DNA from: Paracoccaceae bacterium
Lineage (GTDB): Bacteria > Pseudomonadota > Alphaproteobacteria > Rhodobacterales > Rhodobacteraceae
DNA: 64,000 nt
NCBI GenBank assembly: GCA_012103375.1
Contig: WLWX01000001.1
Span: forward strand, 2,098,501-2,162,500
Reading direction: 5' to 3'
The notes beneath the pieces are model-generated. The model saw only the letters and a program-made list of their open reading frames with translations. It was not told the DNA's origin and made no database searches. Of this stretch, positions 1-8,777 are shown piece by piece (position 1 is the stretch's first letter; every line of letters starts with the position of its first letter). A program made the position numbers and the translations under genes.

Positions 1-1103
1 CCACGGATTTCTCGCATTATCTGCCGCATCATCTGGCCCGGCAGCGCGATCAGCAAGTGTTGAACCTGCTTGCTGCGGGGGACCTCGACGGGTTGGCGGG
101 GCTGGTGCAGCCGGATCATGTGGACAGTACGGGCGCGCTGTATCTGACCGCGCTGTTGCAGGCGCGCCGGTATGGGGCGGCACCAGTGGTTCTGGAAAGC
201 CGCAATCTTCAGCAGAAGTCCGACGCCCTGATTGCCGAGACCACCAGTTACCTCGTCGCGGAATACACCGCCCCGGCGGCTGATCCCGGCCCGGTGGGCC
301 TTGGGGAGGGGCCGGTCTATGTGCTGGGTGGCGATGTGTTTCTGGGCCGCAGTCTGCCACGTCTGCTGAGTGACGAGTTGGTGATCGAGGCGGTGAAAGA
401 CGCAGCACTGGGGGCGACACGGGGGTTGCCGCTGATTGCCAATCTAGAGGGCGTGCTGCTGCCGGACATGCCAAGCGGGCTGCCCGAACTTCTGCTGGCG
501 ATGCCCGGTGATCTGGCCATCGACTGGGCGCGGCGGCTGAACATCGTGGGCTTTGGGCTGGCCAACAATCATGCCAATGACATCGGCCCCAGCGGCCTGG
601 CCGAAACCCATCGCGCACTGACGTCCGCCGGAATACCCTGGTTTGGCCCCGGTCAGGCGCTGCACCTGCCGGGTGTCACCATCGTCGGGCTGAGCGATCT
701 GGACGGCGCCGCGCAGCAACGCGCGGACCGGTTGAGCGACACCGATCTGGATCATCTGATCCGGTCGGATGCCAGCGTTCCGGTGGTTGCCTTCGTGCAT
801 TGGGGGCGCGAATTCCTGACCCGGCCACGCCCGCGCGAGGTTGCTCTGGCCGACCGGATGCGCCAGCGCGGCGTGTCGGCGATCATCGGTGCGCATCCGC
901 ATGCAGCCAGCCAAGGTCTTCGGGCGATCAGCGGCGGCGATACTGTGATTCTGCACTCGCTGGGGAATTTCCTGTTCGACCAGATGCCGCCGGAAGCCTC
1001 GGGCGCGCTGGCTGAAATCAGGACCTTCCGACAGGGCACGATCTTCCTGCGTCAGCTGCCGCTGCCATCGCTTTATTCAGTCGCAAAGGTCGCAGCTGAC
1101 TGA
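1..1103 (+). CDS. MEMO-like/CapA-like fusion protein (5' end outside window)
   Basis: The reading frame is open from the first bases (first full codon at position 3), so the true start lies upstream. A GTG at 57 could mimic a start, but the residues before it (DFSHYLPHH, then LARQRDQQVLNLLAAGDLDGL) fit the C-terminal part of the MEMO1/AmmeMemoRadiSam system protein B family, where a SDFSHY motif is typical. From about codon 100 the protein is CapA/PgsA-like, a calcineurin-like metallophosphatase fold known from poly-gamma-glutamate synthesis. Visible motifs are GGDVFLGR, NLEG, NNHAND, HWGREF, GAHPH and SLGNFLFDQ, which carry the usual metal-binding Asp, Asn and His residues. No signal peptide can be judged because the N-terminus is missing. 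The two-domain order is read directly from the sequence. The biochemical role is unknown. Confidence 0.8.
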   Translation, partial: TDFSHYLPHHLARQRDQQVLNLLAAGDLDGLAGLVQPDHVDSTGALYLTALLQARRYGAAPVVLESRNLQQKSDALIAETTSYLVAEYTAPAADPGPVGLGEGPVYVLGGDVFLGRSLPRLLSDELVIEAVKDAALGATRGLPLIANLEGVLLPDMPSGLPELLLAMPGDLAIDWARRLNIVGFGLANNHANDIGPSGLAETHRALTSAGIPWFGPGQALHLPGVTIVGLSDLDGAAQQRADRLSDTDLDHLIRSDASVPVVAFVHWGREFLTRPRPREVALADRMRQRGVSAIIGAHPHAASQGLRAISGGDTVILHSLGNFLFDQMPPEASGALAEIRTFRQGTIFLRQLPLPSLYSVAKVAAD

Positions 1104-1178
1104 GGGCATATTCGCTGTTGTTATCAAACGATATTCGCCGATAGTCTGATGACGAACCATTCGCTGCGAGGGTTGATC

Positions 1179-3017
1179 ATGCCGACGCCACTGCTTTCGA
1201 TCTGCCGTTTGATGCCGCCTGCGGTGCTGTGCCTTGCCCTGCTGCCAACGATCGCGCTGGGCACGGAAACTGGCGAACCGCGGCCCGAGCGTCATTTGCA
1301 TGTTCTGTTTGATCCGGTTGCACGACAGGTTCAGCGGCAGAATGTGGGGGTTTATGGGCCGCACCCGGACATGGCACTGGAATTCCAATGGGAGCCTCAG
1401 GCCGGAAACTGGCCCGGCGTGACGGATGCCGGGCTGGCCGACGGGCCGGGGCGCATTGTTTGGCGGGTGCCGGGGACAGCGGATTACGATCCGCGCGCGG
1501 CGCATCACTGGTATCAGGGCACACTCAGCGCCGGCCGTTTTCATGGGGCAGGTACGCTGCACTATCGCGATGGCAGTTATTATCAGGGCACCTGGGTCAA
1601 AGGTGCGCTGGCCGGTCCGGGCGTTCATCTGGATGCCAGTGGCAACCGATATGAAGGTGGGTTCGTGAACGGACAACGCTCGGGCGAGGGGGTTTTGCGC
1701 GGTCGGGATGGATCAGTCCTCACCGGCGCATTCGAGGGTGGCGAACGCCACGGCTCCGGTACGCTTAAACTTCCCGGCGTGGCGGAATTCGCGGTTGTGT
1801 TTGAGCGGGACAGAATGGTCGACAGTGCACGCCCGGATATTCTGGCAGATGCAACGCTCAAAGGGTTGTTGCGCGCCCAATCCGGCGGCGATGCGGGCAA
1901 GACGCGGATGTCCTTGGTGATCGACCAGCGGATCACGGCAGATCAGTACATGCAGTACACGCATTTCGTCGATGGGGATGAGGTGCTGATTTACCCTTCG
2001 GACCCGGAAATGCAGGCAGCCTGGGAAGGCAATGGCAAGATCTCCATGCCCTATATTATTGGCGAAACCAGCGACAGTGACTGGGACGAAACGCATGCGT
2101 TTGCACTGATCGACCTGGCAACGACCGATCAGTCGCGGGTCAAACTGGACGCGCTGGACCTGGCCGTCGTGCAGAGTGTTCCGCATCTGCGCCCGTTGCT
2201 GGATGTGGAAGGCCACGCGGGGTGCGTTGGGTTCCGTCCAAGCTTCAATTTCCGCAACTTCGGCTGGGGTGAGGTCGAAAACGCGGTTGCGCGGGTGCGG
2301 TTCAGGAACCCGAATTCCTACGATTACGAAAACCCCGACGCCGCCCGCCCGGGCACCACCTGGTTCGAGGTTCCGGTCGGAGGCTTTGAGGACGGCACCG
2401 ATGTTTCGGTCCGCGATGTTCTGATCGCGGCCGGGGTCAATGTTGGCGCGCTGGAAGACCGCCGGTTCACCTGCCCCGGTGTGGACCAGCTTGATACCTG
2501 CCGGGCCGAAGCGATTGCCTCGGTCGATATGGGCGCGCTGACCGGCTTTGTGGATGGCTGGGCCGGGGTTGCGACGGATATGGAAGGTGAGCTGACCTAT
2601 CAGTGGACCGACGCGTTCGGAACGCGCCATACCGAGGTTGAGACGTTCGAGAACGAAGTCATGCTGTCGGCGATTGAAACCCCGACCTCTCTGGCGGAAT
2701 GCGGCGGGGCAGGGGCCTATTCGACCGAGGCACCGACATTCATCGACGTGGAATTGCCCGCGACCGGTCAGAATTATCGCATCGGGCTGCCGCAACGGGG
2801 CAACCCGAATATTTCGTCGCTGATCCAGGGCGTGAAGCTAAGCTCGGACAGGTCATCAATGCATTTGTTGCAGGCCGAGGCGCGTTTTGCGGATGGCAGC
2901 ATCCGAACCACAGCACCCGTGCGCCTGTTTTTCTTTCGCCCGCGGATGTCGCGGTTCCAAAGTCAGATGACGCCAAGCGCGTGCTATCTTGATCCGGATG
3001 CGTTCGGCGGTTGTTGA
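1179..3017 (+). CDS. Secreted MORN-repeat protein
   Basis: A 612-residue protein. The ATG at 1179 is chosen because GAGGG lies just upstream and a signal peptide follows directly (hydrophobic PPAVLCLALLPTIALG, likely cleaved after ALG). An earlier ATG at 1149 has no ribosome site. Residues of roughly 110-200 hold four MORN-type repeats (YQGTLSAGRFHGAGTL, YYQGTWVKGALAGPG, YEGGFVNGQRSGEG, LTGAFEGGERHGSGTL). The rest, about 400 residues, is a beta-rich region I do not recognise. It contains four cysteines that could form disulfides outside the cytoplasm (HAGCVG, FTCPG, DTCRA, AECGG) and a C-terminal Cys pair. MORN repeats commonly mediate lipid or protein contact, but the function here is unknown. 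The gene is separate from the convergent FMN dehydrogenase that follows. Confidence 0.75.
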   Translation: MPTPLLSICRLMPPAVLCLALLPTIALGTETGEPRPERHLHVLFDPVARQVQRQNVGVYGPHPDMALEFQWEPQAGNWPGVTDAGLADGPGRIVWRVPGTADYDPRAAHHWYQGTLSAGRFHGAGTLHYRDGSYYQGTWVKGALAGPGVHLDASGNRYEGGFVNGQRSGEGVLRGRDGSVLTGAFEGGERHGSGTLKLPGVAEFAVVFERDRMVDSARPDILADATLKGLLRAQSGGDAGKTRMSLVIDQRITADQYMQYTHFVDGDEVLIYPSDPEMQAAWEGNGKISMPYIIGETSDSDWDETHAFALIDLATTDQSRVKLDALDLAVVQSVPHLRPLLDVEGHAGCVGFRPSFNFRNFGWGEVENAVARVRFRNPNSYDYENPDAARPGTTWFEVPVGGFEDGTDVSVRDVLIAAGVNVGALEDRRFTCPGVDQLDTCRAEAIASVDMGALTGFVDGWAGVATDMEGELTYQWTDAFGTRHTEVETFENEVMLSAIETPTSLAECGGAGAYSTEAPTFIDVELPATGQNYRIGLPQRGNPNISSLIQGVKLSSDRSSMHLLQAEARFADGSIRTTAPVRLFFFRPRMSRFQSQMTPSACYLDPDAFGGC

Positions 3018-3099
3018 CGCCTGTGATCTACCCATCCGGGCAGGGGAATAACTCGGTGACCAGTCGTGCAGCGACAGCGAAGTGTTCCGGGCGGGGCGG

Positions 3100-4230
3100 C
3101 TAACCCGGCGCGGCGGTTCCCAGCGCATTGGACCCTGTGAGGTTGGAAAGATCTGTCACGCCGGTCTGGGCCATGGCGATGCTCATCTCATCACTCAGCA
3201 CGTTCCAAAGCTGGTGCAGGCCGGCCTCTCCGGCGGCGGCCATCGCAAACTGCAGGATGCGCCCGAAAAAGACAAAACTGGCCCCGGCCACCAGCGCCTT
3301 CAGCGCATCTTCGCCCGAGCGTAGGCCGCTGTCGAAGAATATCGGAAAATCTGGCCCCAATGCGGCGCGCATCCCGGGCAGCAGCGCAAAAGGCGATGGC
3401 GCGCTGTCCAGTTGGCGCGATCCGTGGCTCGAGACCTGGATCGCGTCCACCCCGGCAGCCTTCAGGGCGATCGCATCTTCGATATCCAGAACGCCCTTGA
3501 TCACCAGATTGCCGGACCAGGCGTCGCGAAGCTGTGCAAGCGTATCCCAATCTGCCCGCGCCCGGCTTTCGGTCCGATCAAAGTCGAAGCCGTCCATGTC
3601 GAAGTTCGCCATCTGCGGCTTGCCGGCCAGCAGGCTGGCGATTGACCAGCGCGGATGCAGGGCGAAGTCGATGAATTGCCGGGGTCCGATACGGAATGGC
3701 ATCTTGAAGCCATGGCGCAGCTCGCGCGGGCGGCGGCCCACTTCGGGGACATCGACGGTCAGAACTAGGGTTTCATATCCGGCGGCTTTTGCCCGCTCGA
3801 CCAGTTTGAATGTGCCGGTGCCGTCGCCCGAAAAATACAGCTGGAACCAGGCGTTGCCCTCGGCCACCTCGATAATCTGTTCCAGTGGTGTGGAGGCGAC
3901 GGTCGAGGCGCCGTGCGGGACGGCGTATTTTGCGGCCAGACGCGCCAGCATCAGATCCGCACCCGGGGTGGACAGATTACACATCCCCATCGGCGCGATG
4001 CCGAAAGGGCGTTTTGCGGTCTTGCCAAACAGGGTGGTCGACAATGATCGCTGGCTGACGTCGCGCAGAATGCGCGGGCGCAGCGTCATGGCGTCAAGGG
4101 CGGCCCGGTTTCGCGCCGCCCCTGTTTCGTTGCCTGCTGCACCGTCAATATAGTCAAACACCATCCACGGCAGGCGCCGTCTGGCCAGACGACGGGCGTC
4201 CTCGGCGCTGTGGATGGCGCTTGCGCCCAT
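3100..4230 (-). CDS. FMN-dependent alpha-hydroxyacid dehydrogenase (candidate sulfolactate oxidase)
   Basis: A 376-residue TIM-barrel flavoprotein of the lactate dehydrogenase/glycolate oxidase family. These enzymes oxidise 2-hydroxyacids to 2-oxoacids with FMN. Visible family motifs are FDYIDGAAGNE near the N-terminus, PMGMCNLSTPG, STVASTPLEQI, WFQLYF, LVLTVDVPEVGRRPRE, VIKGVLDIEDA, the active-site segment VSSHGSRQLDSAP (His and Arg kept, the usual VSNHGGRQLD slightly changed) and FDSGLRSGEDA. The ATG at 4230 overlaps the comE stop as TGATG. A longer upstream frame lies inside comE and is not used. It is last in the operon hpsN-SDR-Zn-dehydrogenase-comD-comE, so by context it probably supplies sulfopyruvate to ComDE by oxidising sulfolactate. 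That substrate is inference. Confidence 0.85.
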   Translation of the reverse strand: MGASAIHSAEDARRLARRRLPWMVFDYIDGAAGNETGAARNRAALDAMTLRPRILRDVSQRSLSTTLFGKTAKRPFGIAPMGMCNLSTPGADLMLARLAAKYAVPHGASTVASTPLEQIIEVAEGNAWFQLYFSGDGTGTFKLVERAKAAGYETLVLTVDVPEVGRRPRELRHGFKMPFRIGPRQFIDFALHPRWSIASLLAGKPQMANFDMDGFDFDRTESRARADWDTLAQLRDAWSGNLVIKGVLDIEDAIALKAAGVDAIQVSSHGSRQLDSAPSPFALLPGMRAALGPDFPIFFDSGLRSGEDALKALVAGASFVFFGRILQFAMAAAGEAGLHQLWNVLSDEMSIAMAQTGVTDLSNLTGSNALGTAAPG

Positions 4231-4784
4231 CAGCTGGCGACGGCTTCCATGAAGCGGTGGCGAATGACGACCGGATCCAGCGTGATCACCGGCATCTTGG
4301 CGTTGCCGCTGTCGCATTTCACCACCATCACGGTGCCCTTGCTGCTGTCCAGCGCCGCTTGCAGCGCCTTGCCGGTGTAGACGTCCTGCACCTCGACCAC
4401 GGTGTCGCAACCGGCGGCGCGGGCCATCCCGGCAAGGTCGGTTTTCTTGCCGGTATAAGTCGGCTGATCGCCTGTCGAACCATAGGATCCGTTGTCGATG
4501 ATCATCAGGATATAGTTGTCGGGGCAGTTGTTGCCGATGGTCGGCAGCGTGCCAAGGTTGGTCAGGACCGAGCCGTCGCCGTCGATGGCAATGACGGGTT
4601 TTGGTTGCGCCAGGGCCAGCCCAAGCCCGATGGACGAGGCCAGACCCATGGTGCCCAACATGTAGAAATTGGTCGGCTGGTCGTCGATGGCGTGCAATTC
4701 CTGGGACGGGATGCCTATATTGCAGACGACAAGCTGGTCACGCAGGATCGGGGCGATTTCTTTCAGGATTTCAGAACGGATCAT
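4230..4784 (-). CDS. comE: Sulfopyruvate decarboxylase beta subunit
   Basis: A 184-residue subunit with the C-terminal thiamine-diphosphate-binding half of a decarboxylase. It has GTMGLASSIGLGLALAQ, the TPP/Mg motif IDGDGSVLTNLGTLPTIGNN, and IIDNGSYGSTGDQPTYTGKKTDLAGMARAAGC, close to the ComE/phosphonopyruvate decarboxylase pattern. With ComD it converts 3-sulfopyruvate to sulfoacetaldehyde plus CO2. The start ATG at 4784 overlaps the comD stop (ATGA), which fixes it; longer readings run into comD in another frame. Sulfoacetaldehyde would normally go to Xsc, which is not in this window. Distinguishing it from phosphonopyruvate decarboxylase relies on the split two-subunit form and the adjacent hpsN. 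Confidence 0.88.
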   Translation of the reverse strand: MIRSEILKEIAPILRDQLVVCNIGIPSQELHAIDDQPTNFYMLGTMGLASSIGLGLALAQPKPVIAIDGDGSVLTNLGTLPTIGNNCPDNYILMIIDNGSYGSTGDQPTYTGKKTDLAGMARAAGCDTVVEVQDVYTGKALQAALDSSKGTVMVVKCDSGNAKMPVITLDPVVIRHRFMEAVAS

Positions 4785-5287
4785 TGGTCGCCGTAGCCTC
4801 CCCAGAAGTTGGCGTCGGTCAGGATCGCCACGGGTTTGTTGCACATGAATGTGTACTTCAGGATGTTGTCGAATTCCTCGACATCCTTTTGCCAGTGAAA
4901 GTGGTAGGTTGGGATGTTCAACTGGGCCAGAAGCGCCTTGGTATGCACGGCCATTTCCACCTGGCAGGCGACGGGTTCGCGAAGCTCTCCGCGATAGCTG
5001 ATGATCATCGGCAGTGGCATCCGGTAGAATTGCGTCAGCGTCGCCAGCGTGTTCAGCGTCACGCCAAGGGCCGTGTTCTGCATGATGATCGCGGGGCGTT
5101 TGCCGCCCATGAAGGCACCGGCGCACAGCCCCATGCCTTCGTCTTCCTTGTTGGAAGGGATGTGGAAAATGTCGTCGCGCTTGTCGATCTCGTCGATCAC
5201 ACCGGCCAGCTGCTTGCAGGGTACGGTGGTCACGAAAGAGACATCATTCGCAACAAGATCGTCGGCGATCTTCTTGTCGATGTTCAT
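4781..5287 (-). CDS. comD: Sulfopyruvate decarboxylase alpha subunit
   Basis: A 168-residue subunit carrying the N-terminal pyrimidine-binding half of a TPP enzyme. The features are TTVPCKQLAGVIDEI, PSNKEDEGMGLCAGAFMGGK with the conserved catalytic Glu of this fold, and QNTALGVTLNTLATL followed by YRMPLPMIISYRGE. The split between this subunit and the TPP-binding partner is typical of ComDE sulfopyruvate decarboxylase. It starts 60 bases after the Zn-dehydrogenase stop, the widest gap in the operon. It overlaps comE by four bases, implying coupled translation. It acts in the cytoplasm in DHPS/sulfolactate breakdown. Confidence 0.88.
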   Translation of the reverse strand: MNIDKKIADDLVANDVSFVTTVPCKQLAGVIDEIDKRDDIFHIPSNKEDEGMGLCAGAFMGGKRPAIIMQNTALGVTLNTLATLTQFYRMPLPMIISYRGELREPVACQVEMAVHTKALLAQLNIPTYHFHWQKDVEEFDNILKYTFMCNKPVAILTDANFWGGYGDQ

Positions 5288-5347
5288 CTTGGGTTGGCCT
5301 TTCGAGTGATGCGCATGACGCGCGTTGAATGGGGTGCCTTGGTGCGT

Positions 5348-6328
5348 CTAGCCCCAGGGGTTCAGGATGATTTTGGGTGCGGCAACCTTTCCGGCGCGCA
5401 GATCCTGGAAGGCTGCAAAGCCATCCGAAAGCGCGCGGTGTTCGCACCAGTCCAGCGCGCCAAGGCGGCCGTCAAAGATGGCCTGAGCGGTGTCGCGGAA
5501 GTCTTGCGCGGTGTAGGTGTAGGTGCCGATGAACGTGACCTCCTGAAGGGTCATGCGGCGCACGTCCAGCCCGCCTGCGTCTTCGCCAAGTCCGACATGG
5601 GCCACGACGCCGCCAGGTGTCACCAACGCCGAGGCTATTGCGCGGGTCGCGGCATAGCCGACCGCGTCGATCACCAGCGGGAAACTGCCTGAGGCGTCTG
5701 CCACAGCGGTCTGACCACAGCGTGAGATCAGGAAGTCACGGCGCACATCGTTGGGTTCGGCGATTGTGATGTCGTCAATCCCCATCGCTTTGAGGGCGAG
5801 GCTGGCGGCAAGGCCGATGGCCCCGCCGCCGATGACAAGGGCGCGCCGCTCCATCGTCGGATGCAGGGCTTTGAGCGCGAGTGCTGCGGTATGCCAGCTA
5901 ACCGCAAGCGGTTCGGCAAGGGCGGCCCTGTCCAGTGGGATATGGGCCGGAACCTCGACCAGATTTGCCGCAGGCATGGCGATGAACTGGGCAAAGGCCC
6001 CTTCGCGCGGCGGCATCGAGATGATCTGCCGGTCGGGGCACAGATTCTCGCGGTTTGCGCGGCAGGCCGGGCAGGTGCCGCAATTGACCAATGGATTGAC
6101 CGTGACGCGGGTGCCGTCCTTCGGGCCACCCTGAATGGTGCCAGCAGCCTCGTGCCCAAGGATCAGGGGGGCGGGGCGGCGCGCGTCGTGGCCGAGATAG
6201 GCGTGCATGTCAGACCCGCAGATGCCGACAGCCTCGACCTTGATCAGATGCTCGCCAGCGCGTGGTTCCGCGTCCGGCATATCGCGGAATGCCAATTGTT
6301 CGACGCCGTCATAAACAAGTGCTTTCAT
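5348..6328 (-). CDS. Zinc-dependent medium-chain dehydrogenase of the DHPS operon
   Basis: A 326-residue alcohol dehydrogenase of the zinc MDR family. Catalytic zinc ligands are seen in GICGSDMH and GHEAAG. The structural zinc site is NCGTCPACRANRENLCPD. The nucleotide-binding loop is GGGAIGLAASLA. The ATG at 6328 overlaps the stop of the upstream SDR gene (ATGA), which decides the start. In known DHPS clusters (hpsNOP) hpsN is accompanied by two dehydrogenases thought to interconvert the DHPS enantiomers through a ketone. This gene and the preceding SDR are the obvious counterparts. Which one matches HpsO and which HpsP cannot be decided from sequence alone, so no symbol is given. Confidence 0.8.
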   Translation of the reverse strand: MKALVYDGVEQLAFRDMPDAEPRAGEHLIKVEAVGICGSDMHAYLGHDARRPAPLILGHEAAGTIQGGPKDGTRVTVNPLVNCGTCPACRANRENLCPDRQIISMPPREGAFAQFIAMPAANLVEVPAHIPLDRAALAEPLAVSWHTAALALKALHPTMERRALVIGGGAIGLAASLALKAMGIDDITIAEPNDVRRDFLISRCGQTAVADASGSFPLVIDAVGYAATRAIASALVTPGGVVAHVGLGEDAGGLDVRRMTLQEVTFIGTYTYTAQDFRDTAQAIFDGRLGALDWCEHRALSDGFAAFQDLRAGKVAAPKIILNPWG

Positions 6329-7080
6329 TTCGCGGTGAACCCCCCATCGACCATCAGGATTTGCCCGGTCACATAGGCGGACGCCGCAGAACACAGGAAC
6401 AGCAGCGGGCCATCCATGTCGTCCATCCGCCCGTTGCGACCAATGCAGGTTTGCGCCGCATTGCGTGCGGCGCGGTCGGGATCGTCAAACACCGCCTGGG
6501 TCAGTTCGGTCGGGAAGAAACCGGGGCCGATTGCGTTGGCGGTGATGCCATGGGGCGACCATGCCTCGGCCATGGCGCGGGTCAACTGACCCACGGCGCC
6601 CTTGCTGGCCCCGTAGGCGAGGCCGCCGGGAAAGGCGCGGGTTGTTTGCAACGAGGCGAAGTTGACGATCCGGCCCCAGCCCTTTTCCTTCATTGCGGGC
6701 ACCAGCGCCAGGGACAGGAAGAAGGGTGCAGAAAGATTGACTGCCAGGGTTTGATCCCAGCCTTCGGGCGTCACATCATCAGCAGCCTGACGGGTGTTGA
6801 GGCCGGCGGCATGGATAACGATATCGGGCGCGCCAAATGGGGCAGCGATTTCTCCAGCCAATGCTGCGTTTCGGTCAGTAATGTTGGCGGCGACGGCTGC
6901 TGCGGCGTCGCCGATTTCTGCGCAAAGACTTTCCAGCGCATCGGCGCGGCGGGCCACACCGACAACGCGCGCGCCCGCTGCCGCAAGCGCGACGGCAGCG
7001 CGCCGCCCAAGGCCCGAACTTGCCCCGGTGACGCAAGCCACGCGCCCGGTCAGGTCGAAAAGATCACGCGGATCAGTCAT
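6325..7080 (-). CDS. Short-chain dehydrogenase of the DHPS operon
   Basis: A 251-residue classical SDR. It has the TGASSGLGRRAA nucleotide-binding glycine motif, HAAGLN (the NAAG-type motif, with His first), the catalytic Ser region VNFASLQ, the YGASK active-site Tyr/Lys pair, and a C-terminal VTGQILMVDGG. The Rossmann pattern GVARRADA suggests NADP(H) preference, but weakly. The ATG at 7080 overlaps the hpsN stop by eight bases; a longer frame would run into hpsN. By context it is one of the two DHPS 2-dehydrogenase-type enzymes that would let HpsN handle both DHPS enantiomers. Confidence 0.8.
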   Translation of the reverse strand: MTDPRDLFDLTGRVACVTGASSGLGRRAAVALAAAGARVVGVARRADALESLCAEIGDAAAAVAANITDRNAALAGEIAAPFGAPDIVIHAAGLNTRQAADDVTPEGWDQTLAVNLSAPFFLSLALVPAMKEKGWGRIVNFASLQTTRAFPGGLAYGASKGAVGQLTRAMAEAWSPHGITANAIGPGFFPTELTQAVFDDPDRAARNAAQTCIGRNGRMDDMDGPLLFLCSAASAYVTGQILMVDGGFTAK

Positions 7081-8380
7081 TTGCGGACAGATCGAAATTC
7101 TCACCCGGGAAATACTTCGCCAGTCTGACATCAGCGGCGCGGGCGTGGCCTTCCATCCCCTCAAGCCGTGAAATCCGCGCCGTGGCTTCTGCCACACCTT
7201 TGGAGGCCGCTTTGGTCGAACGCTGCCAGGTGACGATTTTCATGTACTTATGCACGCTGAGGCCCCCGGTATAGCCCGCCGCGCCAGAGGTTGGCAGCAC
7301 ATGGTTCGTGCCCGCCGCCTTATCGCCATAGGAAACGGTGGTCTCTTCGCCCAGGAACAGCGACCCATAACAGGTCAACCGACCCAGCCACCAGTCGAGG
7401 TCGGCGGCCTGCACTGTCAAATGTTCGGGCGCGTAGTCGTCTGAACAGGTGGCCATCTCTTCGCGGGTGTCGCACAGGATCACTTCGGCATAGTCACGCC
7501 ATGCGGCGAAGGCGTTGTCGCGGTTCAACTCGGGCAGGTCCTCGATCAGGGCGGGGACACGGGCCATCACATCCTCGGCCAGTGCGCGATCATCGGTGAC
7601 CAGCCAGACGGGTGAGTTGTAGCCATGCTCGGCCTGACTGACCAGATCCGTCGCCACGATATGGGCGTCGGCGTCCTTGTCGGCCAGGATCAGGCTGTCG
7701 GTGGGTCCGGCGATCATGTCGATGCCGACGCGACCGAACAGGATGCGCTTGGCCTCGGCCACGAACTGATTGCCGGGGCCGACCAGGATGTTGGCCTTGG
7801 GCAGTCCGAACAGGCCGAAGGTCATCGCCGCGACACCCTGGACGCCGCCCATTGCCATGATCTTGTCGGCGCCGCAGATATGCGCGGCATAGACGATCGC
7901 GGGGGCCACGCCGACGCCCGGGCGCGGTGGAGAACACGCAGTGATATGGCGACAGCCTGCGACCTTGGCCGTTGTCACTGTCATGATCGCGCTGGCGATG
8001 TGGCTATAGCGCCCGCCCGGCACATAGCAACTGGCGGCATCGACGGGGATGACTTTCTGGCCTGCGACGAACCCCGGTTGGATCTCCATCTCGACATCGG
8101 TGAGGGTGGATTTCTGACATTCCGCAAAGCGGCGGACGTTGTCATGGGCAAAGCGGATATCGGCCTTGAGCTTTTCGGGGACGAGGGCGATTGCGGTTTC
8201 GATTTCCTGCGCGCTCAGAAGGATGTTGCCGTCGTACTTGTCGAACTTGGCGGCGTATTCCATAGCCTTGTCGTCGCCACCGGCTTCGATGTCGGCAAGG
8301 ATGCCCTGGACGATGCCATGGGTTTTCGAGGCATCTGAATCAGGCGTGAGGGTCGCTTTTTTCAGGTATTCGCGTGTCAT
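7073..8380 (-). CDS. hpsN: Sulfopropanediol (DHPS) 3-dehydrogenase
   Basis: A 435-residue member of the histidinol dehydrogenase family. It has [42 protein letters not shown] and YAPEHL-type zinc/catalytic segments. It is not an ordinary HisD, because several stretches match what I know of HpsN ([59 protein letters not shown]), and its neighbours are comDE rather than his genes. HpsN oxidises 2,3-dihydroxypropane-1-sulfonate to sulfolactate with NAD in two steps. It is the first gene of the minus-strand operon. The ATG at 8380 faces a 397-base regulatory region shared with a LacI-type regulator. Confidence 0.9.
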   Translation of the reverse strand: MTREYLKKATLTPDSDASKTHGIVQGILADIEAGGDDKAMEYAAKFDKYDGNILLSAQEIETAIALVPEKLKADIRFAHDNVRRFAECQKSTLTDVEMEIQPGFVAGQKVIPVDAASCYVPGGRYSHIASAIMTVTTAKVAGCRHITACSPPRPGVGVAPAIVYAAHICGADKIMAMGGVQGVAAMTFGLFGLPKANILVGPGNQFVAEAKRILFGRVGIDMIAGPTDSLILADKDADAHIVATDLVSQAEHGYNSPVWLVTDDRALAEDVMARVPALIEDLPELNRDNAFAAWRDYAEVILCDTREEMATCSDDYAPEHLTVQAADLDWWLGRLTCYGSLFLGEETTVSYGDKAAGTNHVLPTSGAAGYTGGLSVHKYMKIVTWQRSTKAASKGVAEATARISRLEGMEGHARAADVRLAKYFPGENFDLSAND

Positions 8381-8657
8381 TGCGTGGTATTTCCTAACTG
8401 CATAGATCCGGCGGCAACGCCATGAGATGTGATTGGTGGCAGGCGTTCAGTGGTGCGGCGGCGATCCTGCCGGGAAGCGCAGGCAGGGATCAGGCAGGAC
8501 CGTGAAAGACTGCGCTTGCCTGTGAATGCGGAGGTGACACTCTGGCCCGGCGCATATGATTGCGCGACATTCGCGGCATCAATTGGCGCGCTGATCATGC
8601 CAGAAGGCTGGATTTCGTTCATGCCGGGGTTATCCGATTCTGATCGATTCCGCATCA

Positions 8658-8696
8658 TATGTAAGCGCTTGCATTTCAAATGCAAGCCTTTACATA
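8658..8696. promoter_or_regulatory. 39-bp near-perfect palindrome with two LacI-type operator cores
   Basis: The two 19-base arms pair at 17 of 19 positions around a central C at 8677. The palindrome contains two LacI-family-like 14-mers in inverted arrangement, TGTAAGCGCTTGCA (8660-8673) and TGCAAGCCTTTACA (8681-8694). A related AAAGCGCTCT follows at about 8702. It sits in the 8381-8777 gap between divergent hpsN and the LacI-type regulator gene, so it is the likely operator for both. The rest of this gap holds no gene that I can support. Confidence 0.65.
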
Positions 8697-8777
8697 ACAG
8701 GAAAGCGCTCTAATTCTGGGATCACATGCCGCGCAGAGAGGTGCTGCGCGGCGAAGGAAGCGGACAACGGACCTGCC

